Source of the DNA: Paenibacillus sp. cl123
Lineage (GTDB): Bacteria; Bacillota; Bacilli; Paenibacillales; NBRC-103111
Length of the DNA: 64,000 nt
Reading direction: 5' to 3'
NCBI RefSeq assembly: GCF_900101595.1
Contig: NZ_FMYY01000006.1
Location: 1 to 64,000 of the forward strand
Shown: positions 43,326-52,814 of the stretch, one piece after another
How the letters are laid out: each line of letters opens with the position of its first letter
Position numbering within the stretch: the first letter of the stretch is position 1
The notes under the pieces: generated by a model
Seen by the model: only the letters and a program-made list of their open reading frames with translations
Databases searched by the model: none
Told to the model about the DNA's origin: nothing
Translations under genes and position numbers: made by a program

Positions 43326-46300
43326 ATGATGTTAGAAAGCGCTTACCATAAATGTAAACGAATGTTATCCGCTGTACTCGTATCGGCGCTGGTTGCGGCC
43401 TCCGCTGTGCCGGCTCTTCCTTCCTCCGGGGCATCGGCTGCCGCAGCCGATGTGGTGCCCAGATCCTTCTCGGCCCCCGAGCAGCTCGGTACGATGGTGA
43501 CGGCGCCCAGCACGATGAACAGCGCTTATGGGGTAGAGGACGGCAAGCCGGTTGTGTACACAACGTCTACGGGGTCGGCCGTGCATGCCGCCATCTTCAG
43601 CGTTATCGAGCTGGCGACGAATAAAGTGCTGCGCGAATATCCGCTAGCCGGCGGCACTCAGTCGTGGGGACATGTCGTCGACTCCCGGGGTCAGGTCTAC
43701 ACGGCAGCCGGAGGCAATTTGTATATGTACTCTCCCGCCACCAAGCAGGTGAAGGCGCTCGGCGACGTACCCGGCGCTTCGATGCTGTACAACCTGGTCG
43801 TCGATGAGCATGATGTCGTCTACGGCGGCGGCTATCCGATAGGCAAGCCGTTCAAGTACGATCCTGCGGCCGGCAAAATCTCGGTGTTCGCCGAAAAGCT
43901 CCACCCGCAGGCCGAATACGCCAAGTCGGTCGCCTACTATAACGGGTTTCTCTATGCGGGCTCGGGCTCGCTAGGCAAGCTGTACAAAATCAATCCGGCG
44001 GATGAAAGCAAAACGGAAATATCGTTTCCCGCCAATTCCGTCTTCGATCCGAATCAGGCTCCGATGGTCTATGCGTTGAACGTCGTCGGCTCTTATTTAT
44101 TCGTCATGATGAGCTCAACGCCCAACTCCCTGCTGATCTATGATCTTGAGGACCAGCAGTGGCTGGATACGGTCATATCGGGCTATCGCGGTCTGTATGT
44201 ATCTCCTGAGCTGGACGGCAAAGTGTATTTCCCGGCGAACGATCAGTTCTATACATTCGACCTGGCTACGGAGGCTATTGCACCCACCGGCCTTGCATTC
44301 ACGACCTATCTGCGCAACAGCGCATGGATGGATGTCCCCGGCAAGCCGGGCAAATCGCTGGTGACGATCATGTTCGGCGGCGCGCTGGCTATCGTTAACT
44401 TTGAGGAAGGCTCGGTCACCTCGCAGCCGTCCGTCGTATCGGGCACGCCGGTATCGATCCAATCGCTGGCGTTCGGACCGGACGGTCTGCTGTACAGCAC
44501 GGGCTATCAGGGGACCAAGGGAGCCCGCTACAATATCGGGACAGGGCACAAAGAGCTGTTCCAGATGGGCCAGGCCGAAGGCATCGCCTCTTATAACGGG
44601 CACGTAATTTTCGGCGAATACCCGGGCGCTCAGATGTATCGCCTGGACCCGGCCAAGCCGCTTCAGGACGGAGTTAATCCCGGCAAAATTCACCAGATCG
44701 GCGCTGATCAGGACCGTCCGTTCGCGATGACCGCCGGCGGGGGCAAGCTGTATGTCGGCACGATTCCGAAGCTCGGCAAGCTGGGAGGCTCGCTTACCGT
44801 CTATGACGGCGCAGATTGGGAGTCGTTTTCAGGCATTGTGCCGGATCAAAGCATCATCGGCCTCGCTTACCGCGACGGCAAGCTTTACGGCTCGACATCC
44901 GTCTGGGGAGGACTAGGCATCGACCCGGCACAAGCCGAGGCCCGGATGTTTGTCTGGGATGTCGCAGCCAAGCAGCGGATTGCTGTCTTTACGCCCGATA
45001 TCCGGCAGGCGAGCGGCGTGAAGCCCAAGGCCATCGGGGGATTAAGCTTCGGTCCCGACGGACTGCTGTGGGGAGCCGCTTATGGGACGATTTTTGCCTG
45101 GAACCCGGACACGCTTCAGGTTGTCAAGCAGAAGGAGATCATTCCGACGGACTGGAATTTCGATCATCTCTGGGTTCCGGTCAAGCTGCATTGGGATGAT
45201 GAAGGCATTTTGTACACCACGCTCGGAGGTAAAATCGTAGCAGTCGATCCGAAGACTATGGCGCATTACATCGTGCCCGGCACCAAGACCAACCTGATGG
45301 AGCTGGGGCCGGACGGCCATCTTTACTACAGCGAAGCAGATATGCTGAAGAGGATCACAGTATCGAAGGAGCTTCCGCCTGTCTATGAGCCGGTGAAGAT
45401 TCCCGTATTGAACGGCGGCTTCGAGCAGGTGAACGCCGACGGCACCATCCCGGGCTGGGAGAGGGTCGGCAGCTCCAGCCCCATTGCCTACTATGAGGTG
45501 AGCGGAGACCGGGCAAGCGATGGCCAGCGCAGTCTGAAAATCGCCGATAGTTCGGATAAGGCCGAAACCGGCGTTATGTCGCTTCCTTTTCCCGCCGAGC
45601 CCGGAGCCGAATATACGGCCAAGGCGGACATCTATCTGGAGCGCGGCCGGACGATCGCCGCTATGCGATTTTATGACGCCGACGGCGCGGAGATTAAAAT
45701 GACGCCGGCTCCGGCCGTCTATCATACGGGCCCGCTCGGCGGCTGGAAAACGGTCGAGTTCAGCGCGATCGCTCCGGCGGGAGCCGCGACTGCCCGGATG
45801 GTGCTGTTCTGCTCCTTGAGCTGGTCGGGGATCTCGTATTTCGACCGGGTGGAGGTCAGCAGGCTGATGCCGGCCGGCGCTCCGCCGACCGGTCCGGTCA
45901 CCCAAGCGCTGCCCGTGACGAACCCCGGCTTCGAGCGGGTGAACGCGGACGGAACGATTCCCGGATGGACGCTTCGGAACGCGGCCAGCTACACTACGGC
46001 CGCGTATGCGAATATTTCCCAGGTTATGAAGAAGGATGGCGAGAACAGCCTGTTCATCTTCGATAACGATGCGGCTGCGGGCGGGATTTCTCCTGCTGCA
46101 GACTCCGAGCTGATTCCGGTCATCGAGGGCAGGTCCTATACGGTGACGGCCGATGTCTACCGCCAGGGTACGCCGCCGGGACGCGGCTCCAACCGTCCGT
46201 TCTTGCAGGTCCGCTATTACAATGCGAGCGGCAAGGAGATTGCCCCTGTTGCAGGGATGAGCGTCGAATCCTCCGGGCCGAACAACCGGTGGGAGACGTT

Positions 46301-48587
46301 TTCGCTGACGACGAAGGCTCAGGCTGGGGCTACGCATATGCGAATCATTTTGATTAGCAGCAATGGGTCCAATTACGTGGCTCAAGCTTATTTCGACAAT
46401 GTTCAGGTAACGACAAGCGTATCTCCCGCCGAGCATGTAGCGATGCGGGTTCACAGCGTTCCGGCGGCCCATGCTGCAGAGGGCGACCGTGTGGATTGGA
46501 CGGTAAGCGCAACGGCGGGAGCCTCGATCGTGGTGGAGGACGGCAGCGGCCGTCCGGTAGCCGCCGCCAGCGGCGCGGGCCTGGACAGCCCGTTAACCGT
46601 AAGCGTGCCCGCTCCTGTCGCCGGCAAGCATGCTTATACGATATATGCTTATATCCCGGGGCTTGGCCGAAGTGAAAGCGTCAGGCTGCCGGAAGTCACG
46701 GTTCACCCGTTGTCCGCTCTCCTGCTGTCTCCGGCTCCGCAGGGCATGAAACCGGGCGGGACACAGCAGCTGCATGCGAAGGGGGCATTTGGTCCCTGGG
46801 TGTATGACGTCACGCCGCATGCCTTGTTCAGCGTGGACAACGAAACGGTCGCCGTCGTATCCGGGACGACCCTAACCGCTCTTGCGGAAGGAACGGCCGT
46901 CGTCAAGGCGGTATACGGACCGCTTGAGGCTGTCGCCGCTATCCAGGTGAAGGCTGAGCCGCAGCAGCCCGCAGCGCTGGCGTCGATCGGACTGGAGCTG
47001 CCGGCTGCCCAGCTTCAAATCGGGCAAACCGTAACTGCGTCCGTATACGGCATGTATGAAGGCCAACCGGAGCGTGTAGCGCTGACGGCCGGAGTCGAAT
47101 TGAGCGCGGCCCATCCCGACTTGGTCCGAGTGCAGGGCTTGGAGATCGCGGGTATCCGCAGCGGCTCGACAGTGCTGACCGCTGTATATGAGGGCAAAAG
47201 CGCCACAGCTGCCATCACGGTGCTGCCAAGCGGAGAGCCGGGCGGACCCGGTGAGCCCGGGCCAGAGGAACCGACGGACCCGGAAGGCCCCGGCAATCCG
47301 GATGATCCGAGCGAACCGGGCTCCTCTGACGATTCTCCAGGCAGTGGAGATGGCAGCGGGAATGGCAATGGCAGCGGGAATGGCAACGGAAATGGCAATG
47401 GCAATGGCAATGGCAATGGCAATGTTCCCGTGCCCCCAGTTGGCGGAGGCGATGCCAAAGGTGGGGTCGAGATCGTGTCCGAAGCCCAGCTGAAGCTGCA
47501 GGACGGCAAGCTGGAGCTGACGCTTAAGCCGGATACGCGGGAGCTTCGCCTGCCGGTGGCGGCCGTGGCCGAGCGTCAGGCCGACGCCCTGGAGATGGCA
47601 AGGGGCGGCCTGAGGCTGCTCGTCCCCGGAGCTCTGATCCAGAGTTTGTCCGGACAGCTCGCAGCGGCCGAACGGCAGGACGCGCAGCTCGTGCTGCAAG
47701 TGGAGCCGTGGAGTGAAAGCGAACGCGCGGGAATAGACAGGCAAGCCGCCTCCCAAGCGGCGACAGCTGACATTCGGCTGATCGGCGAACCGTTCCGGCT
47801 GGGACTGTTTGTGGCGACGGCAGACGGGCAGAGGGCATCGTTCGATGAGCTGAACGGGCGGATCGGACTGCAGCTGCAGATCGGCAGCCGGACCGATGCC
47901 AGTCTGCTGGGTATTTATCGGATCGCCGCCGACGGCGCCGTTCATTATGTCGGAGGCATGCGCAGCGGCGATAAGCTGGAAGCCGGCATATCGGAACCCG
48001 GCAGCTATGGCCTGCTGTCTTATGACCGCAAGTACGAGGACGTACCGGCTGCTTACTGGGGGAGCGACGCCATCCGCACGCTAAGCGCCAAGCATGTGCT
48101 GGACGGCATCTCGGACACAGCGTTCGCGCCGGAGGAGAAGCTGACGCGGGCCCAGTTTGTCACGATGCTGAGCCGGGCCTTCGAGCTTGGCGACTTGGCG
48201 GGGTCGGGGGAAGAGAGCGCATTCGACGACGTATCGGCCAGCGATTGGTTCTATCCGGCCGTTCAGGCCGGTATACGGGCGGGAATCGTCAACGGAGTGG
48301 AAGCCGGCCGTTTCGATCCGGATGGCCTTATCACCCGCGAGCAGATGGCTGTGATGCTGGTCCGGGCTTGGGAGGCTTCCTATGAGGCATTGGATGAGCC
48401 TGGGGAGCTGTCCGGCTATGAAGATCAATCCGCAATCAGCGAATGGGCGGAGCGGGCTATCGGGATTGCCGCAGCGCGCGGTTGGATGCAGGGCAAGGGT
48501 GAAGCACGGCTGTCTCCTGCCGATCAAGCCACCCGCGCAGAGAGCGCGCAGATGCTGGTCAATGTGTTGGAGGTTTTCTATCGTTAA
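43326..48587 (+). CDS. Giant secreted SLH-anchored protein with propeller and CBM-like domains
   Basis: A 1753-residue surface protein. A signal peptide (about 1-37, ending GASAAAA) precedes a seven-bladed-propeller-like region (about 55-690, repeats such as GPDGLLYS, GPDGLLWGAAY and GPDGHLYYSE). Two CBM4/9-like jelly rolls follow (NGGFEQVNADGTIPGWE from 697; NPGFERVNADGTIPGWT from 862), then Ig-like/Big2 domains (about 1130-1300) and a Pro/Gly plus (GN)n linker (1300-1376). After an unassigned domain there are three SLH repeats (about 1565-1753) for anchoring to the wall polymer. It probably binds or displays activity on polysaccharide. AAAGGTG precedes the ATG. Expression may be catabolite-repressed (cre at 43334). 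Confidence 0.88.
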   Translation: MMLESAYHKCKRMLSAVLVSALVAASAVPALPSSGASAAAADVVPRSFSAPEQLGTMVTAPSTMNSAYGVEDGKPVVYTTSTGSAVHAAIFSVIELATNKVLREYPLAGGTQSWGHVVDSRGQVYTAAGGNLYMYSPATKQVKALGDVPGASMLYNLVVDEHDVVYGGGYPIGKPFKYDPAAGKISVFAEKLHPQAEYAKSVAYYNGFLYAGSGSLGKLYKINPADESKTEISFPANSVFDPNQAPMVYALNVVGSYLFVMMSSTPNSLLIYDLEDQQWLDTVISGYRGLYVSPELDGKVYFPANDQFYTFDLATEAIAPTGLAFTTYLRNSAWMDVPGKPGKSLVTIMFGGALAIVNFEEGSVTSQPSVVSGTPVSIQSLAFGPDGLLYSTGYQGTKGARYNIGTGHKELFQMGQAEGIASYNGHVIFGEYPGAQMYRLDPAKPLQDGVNPGKIHQIGADQDRPFAMTAGGGKLYVGTIPKLGKLGGSLTVYDGADWESFSGIVPDQSIIGLAYRDGKLYGSTSVWGGLGIDPAQAEARMFVWDVAAKQRIAVFTPDIRQASGVKPKAIGGLSFGPDGLLWGAAYGTIFAWNPDTLQVVKQKEIIPTDWNFDHLWVPVKLHWDDEGILYTTLGGKIVAVDPKTMAHYIVPGTKTNLMELGPDGHLYYSEADMLKRITVSKELPPVYEPVKIPVLNGGFEQVNADGTIPGWERVGSSSPIAYYEVSGDRASDGQRSLKIADSSDKAETGVMSLPFPAEPGAEYTAKADIYLERGRTIAAMRFYDADGAEIKMTPAPAVYHTGPLGGWKTVEFSAIAPAGAATARMVLFCSLSWSGISYFDRVEVSRLMPAGAPPTGPVTQALPVTNPGFERVNADGTIPGWTLRNAASYTTAAYANISQVMKKDGENSLFIFDNDAAAGGISPAADSELIPVIEGRSYTVTADVYRQGTPPGRGSNRPFLQVRYYNASGKEIAPVAGMSVESSGPNNRWETFSLTTKAQAGATHMRIILISSNGSNYVAQAYFDNVQVTTSVSPAEHVAMRVHSVPAAHAAEGDRVDWTVSATAGASIVVEDGSGRPVAAASGAGLDSPLTVSVPAPVAGKHAYTIYAYIPGLGRSESVRLPEVTVHPLSALLLSPAPQGMKPGGTQQLHAKGAFGPWVYDVTPHALFSVDNETVAVVSGTTLTALAEGTAVVKAVYGPLEAVAAIQVKAEPQQPAALASIGLELPAAQLQIGQTVTASVYGMYEGQPERVALTAGVELSAAHPDLVRVQGLEIAGIRSGSTVLTAVYEGKSATAAITVLPSGEPGGPGEPGPEEPTDPEGPGNPDDPSEPGSSDDSPGSGDGSGNGNGSGNGNGNGNGNGNGNGNVPVPPVGGGDAKGGVEIVSEAQLKLQDGKLELTLKPDTRELRLPVAAVAERQADALEMARGGLRLLVPGALIQSLSGQLAAAERQDAQLVLQVEPWSESERAGIDRQAASQAATADIRLIGEPFRLGLFVATADGQRASFDELNGRIGLQLQIGSRTDASLLGIYRIAADGAVHYVGGMRSGDKLEAGISEPGSYGLLSYDRKYEDVPAAYWGSDAIRTLSAKHVLDGISDTAFAPEEKLTRAQFVTMLSRAFELGDLAGSGEESAFDDVSASDWFYPAVQAGIRAGIVNGVEAGRFDPDGLITREQMAVMLVRAWEASYEALDEPGELSGYEDQSAISEWAERAIGIAAARGWMQGKGEARLSPADQATRAESAQMLVNVLEVFYR
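43334..43347. promoter_or_regulatory. cre-like site at the start of the SLH coding sequence
   Basis: AGAAAGCGCTTACC fits 12 of 14 cre positions and lies inside codons 3 to 8 of the SLH gene. Bound CcpA would block elongation from the promoter about 130 bp upstream. It may be chance, since it is also coding. Confidence 0.5.
47358..47424 (+). repeat. Hexanucleotide (GGCAAT)n minisatellite in coding sequence
   Basis: About ten near-perfect copies of GGCAAT, with a few GGCAGC and GGCAAC variants, encode the Gly-Asn linker of the SLH protein. In-frame slippage would change linker length without breaking the gene. Confidence 0.8.
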
Positions 48588-48598
48588 GACGAGCAGCC

Positions 48599-48778
48599 GG
48601 ATCGGACCACCCCTTCCGGACGCTGCCGAACGTGGTGCTCACCGGTCATATCGCCGGAGCTGTGAACAACGGCTTGCTTGGCATCGGAGAGTTCATAACG
48701 GACGAATGGGAACGTCTCTTGGCGGGCAAGCCGCTTGAGGGACGCATTGATGCCGCACAGCTTCATTTGCAGGCGTAG
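48599..48778 (+). pseudogene. C-terminal remnant of a D-2-hydroxyacid dehydrogenase
   Basis: In a frame distinct from the SLH gene, directly after its stop, the sequence encodes SDHPFRTLPNVVLTGHIAG and continues for 56 codons from the His at 48608 to TAG at 48776. This is the end of the D-isomer-specific 2-hydroxyacid dehydrogenase family: a DHPFRTLPNV segment, the catalytic His in GHIAG, and a helix ending in LLAGKPLEGR. The NAD-binding domain and the rest are absent. The SLH gene ends about 10 bp before it, so a deletion or insertion fused these genes. The downstream start codon at 48840 is unaffected. Confidence 0.75.
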
Positions 48779-48839
48779 ACGGACCGCTGTGGATGCGACT
48801 GCAGCTGCGGCGTTAATTACGAAGGTGGAGGGACTAGGA

Positions 48840-50696
48840 ATGAAAATTGCCGTATTTTCACATACCCCGCTGAAGCGGGAAGCTGTCAAGGGGGCGCAAT
48901 GCCTGCCCCTGACCGGGCTGGGGGCTGCGAAGCTTGAGGAATACGATGCCGTGCTACTGATCGGCTCGGGATCACTGGATGAGGAGACGGTGCTGACGGC
49001 CGAAGAATCCCATGCGCTGTGGCATTATGTGAAGCGGGGAGGCAAGCTTTACGCAGAGCTTATCGGCGCGTTTGATTTCCCCAGCTCGCGCCTCCTTGGC
49101 TGGAAGCAGGACTTCCGCAAGTCCCGGCGGACGCTGGAGAAGCTGCGGACGACGGCCGCGAACAGCTGCGGCTTGCCTCCGGGCAGCATACTGGAGTGGG
49201 ACGGTGCGTTCGCTCTCGGCTTCCCCGTGGATGCGGAGGTGCTGCTGGAGCTTGGCCCTTTCAGAGACACCCATGTGTCGGCTGAAGCGGAGGGCGTGAA
49301 GGTGTGCCCGGCTCTAAGCGTGCGTCCGCTGGGAGAGGGGCTTGTCGCCTTCGCAGCGTTCTCGCTGTTCGGCTCCGCGGCCGCTGCCCCGCTGCGCCCC
49401 TACAGCCGCTGGGCGAGCGTCGTCCGGGGACTGGCGGCCAGAACGGGCATCCCGTTCGAGCTGTGGGAGCCGCCGGTCGCCTTGTCGGGCGAGGAGTCGG
49501 CGGCCGAGGCTGCCCATAAGAGCGCGCAGTGGTTTCTACGCTCCGGCATGCTGCCGGAGGCTGACGGCTCTGGAGGCTTGTATGAAAATATTCACTCGGT
49601 GACAGGGGAAGTGTCGCGGGATTTCCGGCCGGACTGTCATGCGCACGCGGCCCTGATGTTTTATCTGTACGGCCGCTACAGCGGGCAGGAGGAATGGGTT
49701 CGCAGGTCGCACGCCCTGCTGGAGTTTCTGTTCCAGGGCGGGTACCAGGAGCTGGACCCGAGCTCTCCGTCATACGGGTTCTTCAAGTGGTATCAGTTCC
49801 CGGACGAGCAGCCCTATCAGATGTTTACCGACGATAATGCCTGGGTCTGTCTGGCTCTGTTGTACTTGTATCGCAAGACCGGCGTAGAGGAATACAAGCG
49901 CAGGGGACTGCTCGTGGCGGAGGCGATGCTGGCGACGCAGCATCCGACCGGCCTTCGGCACAAGCTGATGCTCGGGCCTCAGCTTCAGGAGCTGGGCCGG
50001 GAGCGGGCGGCGCTGGAGCTGGAGCCGAGCTTGAACCCGCATTTCGAAAGCATCGCGCATACCGCATTCATCCAGGCTTATCTGGTGACGGGGGATTCCG
50101 CCTATCTGGAGACGGCAGTCAAGGGGAGCAAGGAGCTGCTGCGGCGGCGGGATGAGTTCTGGCTCATGTACAGCCATACCTCGGGCTACGGCAGATTTAT
50201 GCTGCCGCTTGCTTACCTGCAGCGCTTCGACGACAGCGGGGAGCTGGGAGAAGGCCTGAAGCAGGTTGCGGAATATTTGCTCGCCCACAAGCACAGCTCC
50301 GGCGCGGTACAGGAAGCCGACAATCCCGATCCCGACCGGTTCGGTCTGGAGGATGCGGGAGTTTTTATCCATAATGGAGAAGGAATCGCCGATCAGCTGT
50401 ACACGAACAATTTCCTGCTGATGAACGTATGGGAAGCCTGGAAGTCGACCGGCGACGAGAGTTACAAAAGCTGGTACCGGGAGCTTGCGGCCTTCCTGTG
50501 CCGGATTCAGCTGACGAGCGGGGACCCCCGCTATGACGGGGGCTGGATGCGCGCCTTTGCGCTGGAGCTGGGAGAATATTTCGGCAACAACGGAGACACG
50601 GGCTGGGGCCCTTACTGCATGGAGAGCGGCTGGACGAACGCGATGATTCCGGTGGGACTGCTGCTGGGCTTGCTGGATGAATCGATATTCGACTAA
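48840..50696 (+). CDS. Putative (alpha/alpha)-barrel glycosidase-like protein
   Basis: A 618-residue cytoplasmic protein. Residues 1-220 look like a GATase/ThuA-type alpha/beta domain (KIAVFSHTPLKREAV, YDAVLLIGSGSLDEETV). From about 230 to the end helical repeats with aromatic and acidic residues (CHAHAALMFYLYGRYS, YQMFTDDNAWVCLALLYLYRKTG, SIAHTAFIQAYLVTGDSAYLETAV) suggest a six-hairpin barrel. The exact glycoside hydrolase family is not recognised. ATG 48840 follows GGTGGAGGGACTAGGA. It lies 49 bp upstream of an FAD oxidoreductase, probably one operon. A disrupted dehydrogenase remnant precedes it. Confidence 0.6.
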   Translation: MKIAVFSHTPLKREAVKGAQCLPLTGLGAAKLEEYDAVLLIGSGSLDEETVLTAEESHALWHYVKRGGKLYAELIGAFDFPSSRLLGWKQDFRKSRRTLEKLRTTAANSCGLPPGSILEWDGAFALGFPVDAEVLLELGPFRDTHVSAEAEGVKVCPALSVRPLGEGLVAFAAFSLFGSAAAAPLRPYSRWASVVRGLAARTGIPFELWEPPVALSGEESAAEAAHKSAQWFLRSGMLPEADGSGGLYENIHSVTGEVSRDFRPDCHAHAALMFYLYGRYSGQEEWVRRSHALLEFLFQGGYQELDPSSPSYGFFKWYQFPDEQPYQMFTDDNAWVCLALLYLYRKTGVEEYKRRGLLVAEAMLATQHPTGLRHKLMLGPQLQELGRERAALELEPSLNPHFESIAHTAFIQAYLVTGDSAYLETAVKGSKELLRRRDEFWLMYSHTSGYGRFMLPLAYLQRFDDSGELGEGLKQVAEYLLAHKHSSGAVQEADNPDPDRFGLEDAGVFIHNGEGIADQLYTNNFLLMNVWEAWKSTGDESYKSWYRELAAFLCRIQLTSGDPRYDGGWMRAFALELGEYFGNNGDTGWGPYCMESGWTNAMIPVGLLLGLLDESIFD

Positions 50697-50745
50697 CATC
50701 GGTATTCAACCATATAAAGAAATAGACATTGAAGGAGAGAGGCCC

Positions 50746-52326
50746 ATGGCTACACGGATGTATGCGGAGCTTGCCATTATCGGAGGAGGCACCGGGGGCT
50801 GCGCGGCAGCTCTGGCTGCGGCACAGTCAGGCAAGACGGTTATCATGACCGAGCAGACGGATTGGATCGGAGGCCAGCTGACAAGTCAGGCGGTTCCTCC
50901 CGATGAGCATCCGTGGATTGAACAGTTCGGCTGCACGGCGTCGTACCGCCGGTTTCGGCAGGGCGTCCGCGACTATTACAGGCGGACCATGCCGATTGCG
51001 GATACGGTCGACCCGCATCAGCCGTTTAACCCGGGCAATGCGATCGTCAGCCGCATCAGCCATGAGCCCAGAACGGCGCTTGCCGTGCTGCACGAGATGC
51101 TGGCCCCTTATGTACACAGCGGCCGGGTTCGGATTCTGTACGGCTATGCGGCCGTATCCGCCGAGACATCCGGCGACGACGTCGTCTCGGTTACGGTCAG
51201 GAAAGCCGGGACGGAGGACGGCGGCGAGATCACGCTGATAGCCCCGTATTTTCTCGACGCGACGGAAGAGGGCGATGTGCTTCCGCTGGCAGGCGTGGAG
51301 TATGTGACCGGCGCGGAAGCGCGTGCGGAAACCGGGGAGCCTCACGCGCGGGATGGCGAAGCCGACCCGGCCGATATGCAGGCGATCACCTACTGCTTCG
51401 CCATGGACTATATCGAAGGCGAGGATCATACGATCGCGAAGCCCGCGCAATATGAATTCTGGAAGCAATACAAGGCGGACTTCTGGCCGGACCAGCAGCT
51501 GAGCTGGGCCGGACTGGTTCCGCATACGCTGGAGCCGATCCGCTACAGCCTGTTCCCGGACGGCAAGTCGTTTTCGCTCTGGGTATACCGCCGGATCGCC
51601 GATCGTTCGCAATATGCGGATGGCGTCTACGCCAGCGACATTACGCTGGTGAACTGGCCGCAGAACGATTACTGGCTGGGACCGATCATCGATGTGTCCC
51701 CTGAGGAGCGGGCGCGCCATCTGGAGAACGCCAAGCAGCTGAGCTTGTCTCTGCTGTACTGGATGCAGACGGAGGCCCCCCGTCCGGACGGCGGAAAGGG
51801 ATATCCCGGCCTGCGTCTGCGTGCGGACGTCGTCGGCACGGAGGACGGACTTGCCCAAAGTCCCTATATCCGCGAGTCGCGCCGAATCCGCGCCGTCTAT
51901 ACGGTAGTCGAGCAGGATTTGGGCACGGAATGCCGGACGGACGGGAAAGCGGCCGATTATTTCGATTCGGTCGGCATCGGCTGCTACCGGATCGATCTGC
52001 ATCCGAGCACAGGGCTGCGGACGTATATCGACGTTTCCTGCTACCCGTTCCAGATCCCGCTGGGCAGCCTGCTGCCGGTACGGGTCAACAATTTGCTGCC
52101 AGCCGGCAAAAACATCGGCACCACGCATATCACGAACGGCTGCTACCGGCTGCATCCCGTCGAGTGGAACATCGGGGAATCGGCGGGCCATTTGGCAGCC
52201 TTCTGCCTGGAGCAAGGCGTTAAGCCCCGCGAGGTCCGCGACAGCCGGGAGCTGTTAGCCGCCTTCCAAGCCCGGCTGACCGCGGCCGGAGTCGAGCTGA
52301 AGTGGCCTGCCATTCATGCGGTTTAG
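50746..52326 (+). CDS. FAD-dependent oxidoreductase (FAD_oxidored family)
   Basis: A 526-residue flavoprotein. It begins with the FAD-binding loop AIIGGGTGGCAAALAAAQSGKTVIMTEQTDWIGGQLTSQ (residues 9-47), typical of pfam12831. Late conserved GRI-type features include NLLPAGKNIGTTHITNGCYRLHPVEWNIGESAG, the C-terminal FAD contact. Ribosome site GAAGGAGAG. It follows the glycosidase-like gene by 49 bp. Family members oxidise sugars or related alcohols, but the substrate here is unknown. Confidence 0.82.
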   Translation: MATRMYAELAIIGGGTGGCAAALAAAQSGKTVIMTEQTDWIGGQLTSQAVPPDEHPWIEQFGCTASYRRFRQGVRDYYRRTMPIADTVDPHQPFNPGNAIVSRISHEPRTALAVLHEMLAPYVHSGRVRILYGYAAVSAETSGDDVVSVTVRKAGTEDGGEITLIAPYFLDATEEGDVLPLAGVEYVTGAEARAETGEPHARDGEADPADMQAITYCFAMDYIEGEDHTIAKPAQYEFWKQYKADFWPDQQLSWAGLVPHTLEPIRYSLFPDGKSFSLWVYRRIADRSQYADGVYASDITLVNWPQNDYWLGPIIDVSPEERARHLENAKQLSLSLLYWMQTEAPRPDGGKGYPGLRLRADVVGTEDGLAQSPYIRESRRIRAVYTVVEQDLGTECRTDGKAADYFDSVGIGCYRIDLHPSTGLRTYIDVSCYPFQIPLGSLLPVRVNNLLPAGKNIGTTHITNGCYRLHPVEWNIGESAGHLAAFCLEQGVKPREVRDSRELLAAFQARLTAAGVELKWPAIHAV

Positions 52327-52354
52327 GTTTAGGGTATCCTTCCCCGGACGGATA

Positions 52355-52399
52355 GAGGGCTTCATTAGTCACGAAGAAGCAACGAATAAGGAAGCCCTC
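52355..52399. repeat. 9-bp inverted repeat downstream of the FAD gene
   Basis: GAGGGCTTC (52355-52363) recurs inverted as GAAGCCCTC (52391-52399), with a 27-nt loop. No T-run follows. It precedes a better terminator at 52473. Confidence 0.5.
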
Positions 52400-52472
52400 G
52401 TCTCGGCTTTCCCCGAGACAAGCGGTCGGATAGGGTCCGAGCGTTCAGAGAAGAGATACGGCCGCACAGAGG

Positions 52473-52511
52473 AAAAAGGTCATTCGGAGCAAGCTGCCGG
52501 ATGGCCTTTTT
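52473..52511 (+). terminator. Terminator between FAD gene and MFS leader
   Basis: AAAAAGGTCATTCGG and CCGGATGGCCTTTTT pair (one or two mismatches) and end in TTTTT at about 52511. It separates the upstream operon from the MFS leader transcript that begins near 52636. Confidence 0.7.
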
Positions 52512-52601
52512 GCCATGCGGCGGCGCCGTGCAAGAGGGATAACGGAGCAGGGGGAACGCCAGCCATACATGCGGATAGTCGATTTCTATATATACTCGCA
52601 C

Positions 52602-52629
52602 TTGCCCGCCCGGCTTCACCGTCTATAAT
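52602..52629 (+). promoter_or_regulatory. Promoter of the MFS leader and gene
   Basis: TTGCCC (52602-52607), 16-bp spacer, perfect TATAAT (52624-52629). The start should lie near 52636, giving a leader of roughly 180 nt before the MFS ATG. Confidence 0.7.
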
Positions 52630-52661
52630 AAAGATTAGTTAACAAATGGAGGTGCAAGGAC

Positions 52662-52733
52662 ATGAGACGAAGCATGGTATGTTCGGGGACAGATGTACGC
52701 GCAAGGATTACGACTATGAGCGGCAGCGCGTAG
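52662..52733 (+). CDS. Putative 23-residue leader peptide for the MFS gene
   Basis: ATG at 52662 has a strong GGAGGTG site 7-8 nt upstream, a better one than the MFS gene itself. The 23-codon frame (starts MRRSMVCSG, ends TMSGSA) stops with TAG at 52733, 81 nt before the MFS start. Between them lie CCTGTCCGGTTTG / CCAAACCCGGCAGG and GCCC-GAA-GGGC pairings; the second covers the only purine-rich site before the MFS ATG. This is the layout of drug-exporter and resistance-gene leaders where ribosome stalling frees the downstream site. No homologue recognised; inference. Confidence 0.5.
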   Translation: MRRSMVCSGTDVRARITTMSGSA

Positions 52734-52814
52734 CGCGCCTGTCCGGTTTGCCGGGATTCAGTCAAGCCAAACCCGGCAGGAGCTACCGTTTGCCCGAAGG
52801 GCGGAATTTGTTTC

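Noticed and set aside
48735..48839. Upstream start for the glycosidase-like gene
   Set aside because: That part overlaps the dehydrogenase remnant and lacks a ribosome site; ATG 48840 has one.
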